64,000 nucleotides of DNA from JACMRP01 sp047302465 (lineage in GTDB: Bacteria > Bdellovibrionota > Bdellovibrionia > Bdellovibrionales > Bdellovibrionaceae). Below, one piece after another: positions 17,447 to 24,789 of the stretch. Location: positions 1,736,001-1,800,000 of the forward strand of contig NZ_CP178621.1 in NCBI RefSeq assembly GCF_047302465.1, read 5' to 3'. The translations under genes were made by a program, and so were the position numbers. Each line of letters opens with the position of its first letter. Positions within the stretch are counted from its first letter, which is position 1. The notes below the pieces were generated by a model. It was given only the letters and a program-made list of their open reading frames with translations. It did no database searches and was not told the origin of the DNA.

Positions 17447-18436
17447 TTACCTCGTACTTCTACCAATCATACTTACTAAGATGCGACGCGGGCCTTTAAA
17501 TGGATTCCGTCCGTGCATCATCAGAAGATTATCAAGAATTAAAACATCGCCCTTTTTCCAGCGGAAGGATTTTGTGTTCTGGTCAATGGCATTCGAGATG
17601 TCGATCTTGTCTTCATCTGAAATGATACTACCGTCGCCATAAAATGCATCAAAAACTTCGCGGAATATCTTTTTATAAAGACGAATCACGTGCACGAAGA
17701 AAGGGCCGAAGTTTCGAGCGTGAATCAAATAGTAATGAACGTTGTTGAACCAAACAGTGTCTTTGGTGACTGGGTGAACAAGAGTGGCTGGCAGACGAAT
17801 ACGCGTTTCAACGGCGCCGTTTTCTTTCCAAGTATACTCTTGGCCAAGGTGCTTGCACGATTCTTCGACTTGCTCTCTTGATTCGGTTCCGTAAGAACGT
17901 TGCCAAGTAGACATACCAAAGATCGAGTTGAGTTTTTCAAGCCAGCGTTTCATAGGGGTTAATGGCGAAAGCTCGCGAACATAAAGAACCCCACGTTCTT
18001 CAATTTTTTTACGAACGGCCGGGGAAACCGAGTTCAAAACTGCTCTGGTGTCAGCGATCGGAGTCTCGCCACCAATTTGAGGCTCGACATCGCAATAGAA
18101 CAGAATTTGGCTTGGGAATTCCTTCAAGTAAACCATCTCGCTGTGCATAGAGATCTTCATGTAGTTTGGGGCATTTGTCGCAGTAAAGACTTTAGCAGCG
18201 ACTTCGGATCTAGGAGAGATACCGCCTTCATACGTTAAAAGGCCGGCTTCTCCTGCGAGGATGCGAGTGACTTCACCGAATTTCTCGGGAGTATCAATAG
18301 GGAATCCGCGCAAAAGGATCGCCCCATGCTTGATCAAGTCTGCATGGAGGGTTTCGGAGCGCTCTTTAAGCGACTCGAAAAAAGCTTCTGAAGACTGGGC
18401 AGAGAGACCGTCTCCGCCCCCGTCGATGATCTTCAT
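17447..18436 (-). CDS. TauD/TfdA-family Fe(II)/2-oxoglutarate dioxygenase
   Basis: 329 residues. The iron-binding facial triad is visible as H98-x-E100 in ISMHSEMVYL and a distal His308 in LLMMHGRNPF, with Arg317 or 318 following to hold 2-oxoglutarate. GGETPIADTRAVL is also characteristic. The HxE version of the motif and the overall form resemble SyrP-like hydroxylases found in natural-product clusters, which hydroxylate amino- or acyl-type substrates. It overlaps the upstream aminotransferase-fusion gene by 4 bp and ends 2 bp before the Mpo1-like gene. The substrate is not readable from sequence. Confidence 0.85.
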   Translation of the reverse strand: MKIIDGGGDGLSAQSSEAFFESLKERSETLHADLIKHGAILLRGFPIDTPEKFGEVTRILAGEAGLLTYEGGISPRSEVAAKVFTATNAPNYMKISMHSEMVYLKEFPSQILFYCDVEPQIGGETPIADTRAVLNSVSPAVRKKIEERGVLYVRELSPLTPMKRWLEKLNSIFGMSTWQRSYGTESREQVEESCKHLGQEYTWKENGAVETRIRLPATLVHPVTKDTVWFNNVHYYLIHARNFGPFFVHVIRLYKKIFREVFDAFYGDGSIISDEDKIDISNAIDQNTKSFRWKKGDVLILDNLLMMHGRNPFKGPRRILVSMIGRSTR

Positions 18437-20454
18437 ACTAGACTCCGACGTTCGTTGCGAATCGCTTGCAGAGTGGTCACAAGATGATCAACGTCTTTGT
18501 GAGAGTTATAGTAGTGAATTGCTACGCGCAACTGACCGCGACGGATCGTGATGTGAATGCCTTTTTTAATAAGCTCACGCTGATAAAAGTGAGGGTCATC
18601 GACTTCGATACCAAGAATACCACTGCGGCTGTTTTTGTCAGCAGAAGTAGCGCTAGCACGGTAAGTTGCGAGTTTGAAATCAGTTTTTTGAAGCTTGGTA
18701 ACCAAGTCATCAGAAAGCTCTAAGATTCGCTCAGAGATTCTTTCAGGAGACAATCTAAGAGCCGCTTCCGCTGCCGCTTGAACTGCAACCATAACTGTTG
18801 TCGGCATAGAACCAAGTTCTAGTGCCGAAGGTTCTCTGCGGTACTCAGGGTTCTCAACATCAAGGTCCCATGGATTCGTGACACTTCTCCAGCCAACGAT
18901 TGGCCATGTTACTGATTTCCAGTAGTCTTCCGCTGCTGCGAATACTGTAACACCAAGACCTGCACCCAGCCACTTGTGGCAAGATGCTGTCATAGCAGTA
19001 ATACCAACCTCGTCAAAACGAATTGGGAATGCGCCTAAGGCTTGAGTCGCGTTCACAAAGAATAAAATTCCACGAGCAGCTAACTCTCTTCCAAGACGGG
19101 CAATATCTTGACGATAGCCAGTGCCGAATTGAATCACGCTCGTCATAACAGCGGCAGTATCAGGTGTAATTGCCGCTAAGATTTTTTCTACTGGCAAGAG
19201 ACCTTTATCTGATTGGATAAAGCGTGGTTTGAAACCATGGTGTTTCCACGGAAGAACAGATGCTGTAAACTCATCTTCTGGCATAATAACTTCGCGCTTT
19301 GCGGTTTTTTGCAATGCGGTCATTGCCATGATGTTCACGCCAAAGCTTGTGCTCGGCAAGAATGCAAGATTCAATGGCTTTGTTCCGATGAGTTGAGCGA
19401 GAGATCTGCGAGCGCTGTCAGCTGTGCTGTAGAAGCGACCATCGCCAATACCACCACGAGTCGTCATAAGACGAGTCTCATGACTAACAGCTTGTTCGAC
19501 TTCGTCACGATACGGAGTCATCGCAGCGTTCATGAAGTAAGTCTGCTCTTGGGTGATCGGGAAGTGTTTTCTCTCTTCGTCCCAGTTCACTTCGGCCTGC
19601 GCTGTTGTCACAGTTTTAGGGGGATCAAAATACATACGCGCGTCGGCAGTGATAGCGCCGTCGTTAATACTTACTTTGTAGTCGGCAACCAAAACGCGCG
19701 GGTCGCTTTGTGCAGCTCTAACTGTTTTTAAGTCGAGCTCAAAACGGACGTTTTTGGGATCCAAGATCGGCTCAGAAGACGAAAGGGTGATTTTACCAGC
19801 CCAAACATTGGCTGTCTTTTTTGATAAGCCCAATAGTAAGTGCCCATGGATAATACCCAGCTGCCCAATCATTTCAAGGATCAGGCTCTTGTTCAGGCAC
19901 GTGGTGCTGGCATGAACTTCACGGCTGTTAACTTTAGCGTTAAAACCAATGCGTGCGCCATGAACGTCAACTTCTGAAAAGTCGAAACTCTCTTCGACGT
20001 AGTTGAGTCTTTCTTCTTTATTCAGGTCTCTGGCTGGAAGCTTTTCGACCTTCGCGAGTCCCGCAAATGAACCTTCAGCCAAAGAGAAGCGGTAAGCAAG
20101 CTCATTCTCGGTTTCGCTTTCCAATGTGACTGTACCAACGAATTGTTTTTTTCCGATAGGCTTATAGAACGCCAGCTCAAGATCTTTGAGATAGATCGGT
20201 CCACCAGCATGCAATGCACACAGGGACTTTAGAATCTCAGAACCGATAAAAGCGGTGACATAGTAAGGTTCACCCGGAGCGATATCGCGCGGCTCGACTT
20301 CGATTTGCGCCGTAAGTGACGTCTCATTTTTCTGAGACTGGATAATATTGTAATGTTCGCGTTTACGACCAGACAACAATGCAGGTGATGCGACCGGAAG
20401 AACCTCTTCAAAAGAGTAATTGCGTGATAGTTTGAAATTTAAATTCGTGCTCAT
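18433..20454 (-). CDS. Hot-dog domains fused to a class V PLP enzyme
   Basis: 673 residues in two parts. Residues about 1-290 look like two tandem hot-dog folds of the FabZ/AfsA/thioesterase kind: strand-helix patterns FIGSEILKSLCALHAGGPIY and SREVHASTTCLNKSLILEMI, each followed by long antiparallel strands. Residues about 305-670 are a class V aminotransferase/cysteine-desulfurase-like enzyme with Lys494 (ASCHKWLGAGLG) as the PLP Schiff-base residue. Other landmarks are an ATQALGAFPI segment with the ring-stacking region and a C-terminal IRRGQLRVAIHYYNS. The architecture suggests a PLP reaction on, or released from, an acyl thioester. I know of no characterised protein with this layout. It lies 3 bp after the hydrolase-PilZ gene and overlaps the dioxygenase gene. 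Confidence 0.8.
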   Translation of the reverse strand: MSTNLNFKLSRNYSFEEVLPVASPALLSGRKREHYNIIQSQKNETSLTAQIEVEPRDIAPGEPYYVTAFIGSEILKSLCALHAGGPIYLKDLELAFYKPIGKKQFVGTVTLESETENELAYRFSLAEGSFAGLAKVEKLPARDLNKEERLNYVEESFDFSEVDVHGARIGFNAKVNSREVHASTTCLNKSLILEMIGQLGIIHGHLLLGLSKKTANVWAGKITLSSSEPILDPKNVRFELDLKTVRAAQSDPRVLVADYKVSINDGAITADARMYFDPPKTVTTAQAEVNWDEERKHFPITQEQTYFMNAAMTPYRDEVEQAVSHETRLMTTRGGIGDGRFYSTADSARRSLAQLIGTKPLNLAFLPSTSFGVNIMAMTALQKTAKREVIMPEDEFTASVLPWKHHGFKPRFIQSDKGLLPVEKILAAITPDTAAVMTSVIQFGTGYRQDIARLGRELAARGILFFVNATQALGAFPIRFDEVGITAMTASCHKWLGAGLGVTVFAAAEDYWKSVTWPIVGWRSVTNPWDLDVENPEYRREPSALELGSMPTTVMVAVQAAAEAALRLSPERISERILELSDDLVTKLQKTDFKLATYRASATSADKNSRSGILGIEVDDPHFYQRELIKKGIHITIRRGQLRVAIHYYNSHKDVDHLVTTLQAIRNERRSLV

Positions 20455-20457
20455 AAA

Positions 20458-21678
20458 TTATGACCTTGCTAATGTTAAAATTGATTTTTCGAGTGCCGCC
20501 ATGTCGCGTGCGCCGCTCATAGAGAACAACAAACGCGTTTTTGAATCTTCGTCAGCCCAATGAGCTGTCAAAGCGGGGATACCCGGTAGGTTGATTTGTA
20601 GATCGAGAACACGGGCGTCAAAGAATGAGGCAGGAACGGCTTCTGCTCCGGTCAGGCGGCATCCGAGGAGCGAAAGGTCCTCGAGTTCCACCGTCACGGT
20701 CTCATTCAGAGAGGCTTTAAGTCCCGGTGTTTGCACACGGGTAATTTGTCGACGATCGGTTTTGATAAAGGACTCTAGTTCCGGAATGGTCACACCAGGA
20801 ATTTGCCCAAGCGAGCTGTCCGTAAGGAAAGCTTGGTAGAGCGCAAGCACGGTGTCGCGTCTTTCAAGATTTAATAAATGGTCTCCGTCCTTCACTAAAA
20901 CAAAGGTTCCGTTTGGAAGGCTTTGTTGGACGAGCTCTGCATTTTCCTGCGGCAGAGTAAAGTGGTCATGCTCGCCAGTGAAAACGAGGGCCGGGCACTC
21001 GATGCGTGCGGTAAGGCGTTCAGCGCGGAAAATACGCTGACAGTTTTGGCGATAGCAAACGAAAGCAAGATCATCCATATTCAGGAGCTCTTCCTGAAAT
21101 GCAGTCAGATAGCGATCAGAAATCCCTGTACTTGCGCGTTTGCTGTAGTTAATCAAATTCACAACAACACCGTGAGCAAAGCGTTCACGCTGACCTAAAT
21201 CGAGTGCGCGGAAAGTTTCATGCAAAAGCGTTTCAAAGCTTGAGCGAAGTTTCGGAGTCGCGCCGCCAAGAATAAGTTTTTCGACAAGTTGCGGGTAGAG
21301 TCTTGCAAAATGAAACGCAATCGCAGAGCCATAAGAAAGTCCCACTGGAATAACTTGCTTTACTTCGTGAGCAATGAAGAACTCACCAAGAAGATTTCCA
21401 AGATCTTGAAACTCTGCATCTGGAAGAAGTTGGCGATTGCTTCCTTGTGAAGGAAGATCCAGCAACAACACCGGGCGATCAGCCGAGAAAAGCTCGGCTT
21501 CTTTGCGGAAGGAGCGGAAGTTTTGAAACGCACCGCCAAGAAGTATAAGCGGAGTTTTGTTCCGCACACCTTCGTCAGCAAACGCGAGGTATTCTACGCG
21601 AGCACCTGTTTTCGATGTCCAAACAGTCGGTGCTTCGGCGAGTCTAGATTTTTTAAACTGAGAAATATTCAGAATCAT
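20458..21678 (-). CDS. Alpha/beta hydrolase fused to a C-terminal PilZ domain
   Basis: 406 residues from ATG 21678, which is preceded by a strong GGAGGT ribosome binding site. A 17-codon upstream extension lacks one. Residues about 20-285 form an alpha/beta hydrolase: nucleophile elbow GLSYG with Ser115, acid Asp238 in GEHDHF, His267 in DGDHLLN. Residues about 305-405 carry the PilZ c-di-GMP signature: RRQITR at 309-314 followed by the D-x-S-x-x-G element DLSLLG at 334-339. This predicts an enzyme whose activity or location responds to cyclic-di-GMP. It is the first gene of the six-gene operon, so it may act as a thioesterase or acyl transferase for the downstream pathway. The fold assignments are firm; the regulation and substrate are inferred. 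Confidence 0.85.
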   Translation of the reverse strand: MILNISQFKKSRLAEAPTVWTSKTGARVEYLAFADEGVRNKTPLILLGGAFQNFRSFRKEAELFSADRPVLLLDLPSQGSNRQLLPDAEFQDLGNLLGEFFIAHEVKQVIPVGLSYGSAIAFHFARLYPQLVEKLILGGATPKLRSSFETLLHETFRALDLGQRERFAHGVVVNLINYSKRASTGISDRYLTAFQEELLNMDDLAFVCYRQNCQRIFRAERLTARIECPALVFTGEHDHFTLPQENAELVQQSLPNGTFVLVKDGDHLLNLERRDTVLALYQAFLTDSSLGQIPGVTIPELESFIKTDRRQITRVQTPGLKASLNETVTVELEDLSLLGCRLTGAEAVPASFFDARVLDLQINLPGIPALTAHWADEDSKTRLLFSMSGARDMAALEKSILTLARS

Positions 21679-22002
21679 TTTGTGACCTCCGCAAAGTCTT
21701 GCCAACTGTAGTTGCAAGGAAGGGGCCAATTGAGAGCGAATGTAGAGCGAGTGATTTTGGTGAAATTATATTTTGTATTCGATCGGTACCATCATTGGTG
21801 TCAAAATAATAGACAGTGTTTTTGTGGCTGCGATTATACGAGTTTCACTCACAAAAAATCGGAACAACGTAGGAACGTCAATTCAGAATTTTACTCATGT
21901 AACGCAAAATGCGAGGAGTGTTTGGAATATCGTCAGTGAATGTCCCGAGTAGGACTCTGAGAATAGTGGGCGGAAACAAGGCTCGGCCCGTGTTATTCAA
22001 GA
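21679..22002 (-). promoter_or_regulatory. Intergenic promoter region of the six-gene operon
   Basis: A 324-bp gap without a convincing gene. On the minus strand it holds the GGAGGT ribosome binding site next to 21678, a consensus TATAAT (plus-strand ATTATA at 21765-21770), and a consensus TTGACA (plus-strand TGTCAA at 21799-21804). The two hexamers are 28 bp apart, too far for one classical promoter, so they may belong to separate start sites. A 75-codon plus-strand frame here has no gene-like features. Confidence 0.4.
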
Positions 22003-22752
22003 CTATTTTTGAGTGGCGTTTCGATAGCTGTAAAGCGCAATGCTGGCAGCAACTGTCGCGTTCAAAGACTCTACGGTTCCAGTGTTGATTTTGAGCTTCA
22101 TCAAGCCCTTCATGTCTTTCAGGCCCGAGCCTTCTTCGCCGACAAGTAGGCGCATGTTCTTAGGCCACTTAAACTGAGCGATGTCGCTTCCGACCATATC
22201 AAGCGCATAGATCTCGCCACCTGAAAAGCTTTGAAGGTTGCCACCACGAGAGATCGGCATGTGCAAGACCGCACCCGCAGATGCCTTCACAACCTTCGGA
22301 GAGAATGGGAAAGCTGCTTCTTCGCTAAGAACAACGCGACTTGCGCCAAACGCAAGGGCTGAGCGAATGACAGCACCAAGGTTACCTGGATCGCCAAGCG
22401 GGCAAATTAGTTCTAGTCCTGTAGGCTGTGTATCTTTGTTGAAGCTAGAGATTTCAGGAAGTGTCAAAAGCAAGAGGTTGTAATGTGTGCCGACAAAGTC
22501 GATCTCGTTAAAAAGACCCTTTGCCAACTTGAATGTGGATCTTGCGCCAGCAAGCCCCGTTGGATGAAGGTCTTCCCTCACGATTTCGGCTTGAACAGGG
22601 AACCGTTTTTGCAAATCTTTGTTAGCGGTAAATTCTTGAATCAGCTTTTCGCCCATCAGGAAAAACGCGCCAGCCTTGCGAATGCCTTTCGCTGTATCGA
22701 GATTTTTCCAGTTTTTAAAAAGCTCATTCGAGGCAGATGTAATTTCAGTCAT
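22003..22752 (-). CDS. SpoU/TrmH-family RNA 2'-O-methyltransferase
   Basis: 249 residues from ATG 22752, whose A overlaps the stop of rsmG (TAATG). The three SPOUT signature motifs are present: motif 1 PLGDPGNLGAVIRSA, motif 2 MRLLVGEEGSGL, motif 3 TVESLNATVAASIALY. An N-terminal extension of about 95 residues may bind RNA. The family methylates ribose 2'-OH in rRNA or tRNA with SAM. The exact target nucleotide cannot be read. Coupling to rsmG, an rRNA methylase, supports an rRNA role. Confidence 0.9.
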   Translation of the reverse strand: MTEITSASNELFKNWKNLDTAKGIRKAGAFFLMGEKLIQEFTANKDLQKRFPVQAEIVREDLHPTGLAGARSTFKLAKGLFNEIDFVGTHYNLLLLTLPEISSFNKDTQPTGLELICPLGDPGNLGAVIRSALAFGASRVVLSEEAAFPFSPKVVKASAGAVLHMPISRGGNLQSFSGGEIYALDMVGSDIAQFKWPKNMRLLVGEEGSGLKDMKGLMKLKINTGTVESLNATVAASIALYSYRNATQK

Positions 22753-23660
22753 TATAGAACTCCACCTTGTTTCGGCGCAGTGACGCCGAAAGTGCTCCAT
22801 CTGCGTTTTTCTTCGCCAGACAACTCATCCATCAAAAGTTCTTCGCCTTCATCCTCTTCAGGAAGTGGCGCGTGCTTGATCTTTTCGAAAATTACTAAGC
22901 GACGCTGGTGCGGAGTCTCAGGCAGAGAGTAAGGAATATCTTTTTTTAGTTGGTAATACTGGCCGTACTCTTTCAAAGCCATCGGGATCTCTGGATCCAC
23001 TCCAGGACCTTTCATGAAGTACACGCAACCACCAAGCTGCAAGCAATTCAAAACATTGCCAAGTGTATTGCGGATATCTTCCACGGCGCGAGTAATAACG
23101 CCATTCACAGGATAGACGAAGTGCTTGTTGATATTGCGCCCGACGATGTCGAGTTCTTGCAAGTTCATTTCTTCGCGGACGTGTTTCAAGAACTCTACAC
23201 GGCGTTGAACGCCCTCTGCCAAGATGATTTTCTTATTGGGATAACGAATTTTGAGTGGAATGCCTGGGAAGCCCGGACCAGTCCCTACGTCCATCAGAGG
23301 AAATTTTAAGTCGACCAAGTCTGCTACGATCATGCAATCAATGTAGTGTTTGATAGCGATGTCGCGAAGTTTGAGCAGGCGGGTGAAGTTTTCTTTTTCT
23401 TGGTTCTCCATGAGCAGGCGATAGAAATGGGCCAGCTTCATGCGCTCTTCGTGACTGCACTGAAAGCCATGATTGCGGAAAATATCAGCAAGACGGTCGT
23501 TCGCTTCGTTAATGCTGTAAATGGATTCAGGCTTTTTGTGTTTGCCGTGAAGGGCTTTGGGCGCCTCTACTGGAGCTTTCGCGCCAAGGGCTTTGTTACG
23601 AGCTTCTTGACGGGCCTTATAGGGGCTGTAGTTGGTTTTATTTTTGTGCGCCATGGTCAT
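22752..23660 (-). CDS. rsmG: 16S rRNA 7-methylguanosine methyltransferase
   Basis: Methylates N7 of G527 in 16S rRNA. The SAM site is MDVGTGPGFPGIPLKI, and the NQEKENFTRL segment before it resembles the RsmG N-I-T region. The protein is 302 residues, longer than the usual 210-250. The extra length is a basic, Ala/Lys-rich N-terminal tail (about residues 1-45) and an acidic C-terminal tail (PLPEEDEGEELL). ATG 23660 is used; ATG 23654 two codons later is equally possible. It is co-transcribed with the TrmH-like gene and transcribed divergently from pheS. Confidence 0.93.
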   Translation of the reverse strand: MTMAHKNKTNYSPYKARQEARNKALGAKAPVEAPKALHGKHKKPESIYSINEANDRLADIFRNHGFQCSHEERMKLAHFYRLLMENQEKENFTRLLKLRDIAIKHYIDCMIVADLVDLKFPLMDVGTGPGFPGIPLKIRYPNKKIILAEGVQRRVEFLKHVREEMNLQELDIVGRNINKHFVYPVNGVITRAVEDIRNTLGNVLNCLQLGGCVYFMKGPGVDPEIPMALKEYGQYYQLKKDIPYSLPETPHQRRLVIFEKIKHAPLPEEDEGEELLMDELSGEEKRRWSTFGVTAPKQGGVL

Positions 23661-23754
23661 AGTAGGTCGCCTTTTTGGGCGCTTCCGTCAAGCAAAATTA
23701 TGCATCACGTTAGTGCGCTAAATCGTTGAAAATACTATAGGGTTCAGACATACA

Positions 23755-24789
23755 ATGGAGCCTATGTCACAGACTAAACTTGATGCGATTAAAGATAGCG
23801 CCTTAACTCAATTTAAAGCCGCGACGAATACCAAAGCTCTCTACGATCTGAAGGTTCAGTTCCTCGGAAAGAACGGAAGCCTGACTGAGATCATGAAGGA
23901 CATGGCAAGTCTTCCGAAAGAGGAAAAGCCTCTTTTTGGAAAAAAGGTAAATGAAGTGAAGAGCCTGCTAGAGCAGGTTTACACCGAAACCGAAGAGGCT
24001 CTGAAGAAAGCCGAAATCGAAGGCAAGATGGCGAGTGAAGAACTCGATCTAACTTTGCCAAGCTATACTCGTATGGCGGGGAATCAACACCCTGTCTACA
24101 AAGTCAGCGAAGAGATTTTTGCCATCATGGCCCGTATTGGTTACAGCGTACGCACAGGCCCACTCATTGAAAAAGATTATTACAACTTTGAAGCTCTGAA
24201 CATTCCAGCGGATCACCCAGCGCGTGATATGCAAGATACATTCTTCATTGATCCGACTCACGTTTTGAGAACGCACACAAGCCCGATTCAAATTCATTCA
24301 CTTGAGAGTGAAAAACCACCTCTCAGAATCGTCGGTACAGGTCCTGTGTTCCGTTGTGATAGCGATATTTCCCACTTGCCGAACTTCCATCAGATCGAAG
24401 GCATGTGCGTGGATCGCAAAGTTTCTATGGCAGATTTGAAAGGCACGATTAGTTTCTTCGTGCGTGAGTTCTTTGGTCCTGGATTGAAAACTCGTTTCCG
24501 TCCAAGCTTCTTCCCGTTCACAGAGCCTTCTGCAGAAGTGGATTGCTCTTGCCCAATCTGTAAAGGCAAAGGCTGCAGTCTTTGCAAGCAAACAGGTTGG
24601 ATCGAGATCGGCGGTTGTGGCTTGATCAATCCAAAAGTTTTCCATAACGCCAAGATCGCTTACCCTGAGTGGCAAGGTTTTGCGTTTGGATTTGGTATCG
24701 AGCGTATGGGTATTATCAAATACGGCATCGATGATATTCGTTTATTCCCTGAAAATGATGTTCGTTTCGTAAGGCAGTTTTTACCATGA
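23755..24789 (+). CDS. pheS: Phenylalanyl-tRNA synthetase alpha subunit
   Basis: 344 residues. An N-terminal coiled coil is followed by the class II catalytic core: motif 2 around PVFRCDSDISHLPNFHQIEG and motif 3 in FGFGIERMGIIKYG. It forms the alpha2-beta2 enzyme that charges tRNA-Phe. The cysteine-rich insert CSCPICKGKGCSLCKQTGW (six Cys) is seen in many bacterial PheS. The gene overlaps pheT by 4 bp (ATGA). Confidence 0.98.
   Translation: MEPMSQTKLDAIKDSALTQFKAATNTKALYDLKVQFLGKNGSLTEIMKDMASLPKEEKPLFGKKVNEVKSLLEQVYTETEEALKKAEIEGKMASEELDLTLPSYTRMAGNQHPVYKVSEEIFAIMARIGYSVRTGPLIEKDYYNFEALNIPADHPARDMQDTFFIDPTHVLRTHTSPIQIHSLESEKPPLRIVGTGPVFRCDSDISHLPNFHQIEGMCVDRKVSMADLKGTISFFVREFFGPGLKTRFRPSFFPFTEPSAEVDCSCPICKGKGCSLCKQTGWIEIGGCGLINPKVFHNAKIAYPEWQGFAFGFGIERMGIIKYGIDDIRLFPENDVRFVRQFLP

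Noticed and set aside
19213..19731. A 172-codon plus-strand frame opposite the hot-dog/PLP gene
   Set aside because: Antisense to a gene with recognisable PLP motifs and without any protein-like features.
21765..21804. TTGACA and TATAAT read as one sigma-70 promoter
   Set aside because: The hexamers are 28 bp apart, too far for a single promoter; listed only as separate candidate elements.
21712..21939. A 75-codon cysteine-containing plus-strand frame in the 324-bp gap
   Set aside because: No ribosome binding site, no signal peptide and no conserved pattern; the region is better read as the promoter of the minus-strand operon.
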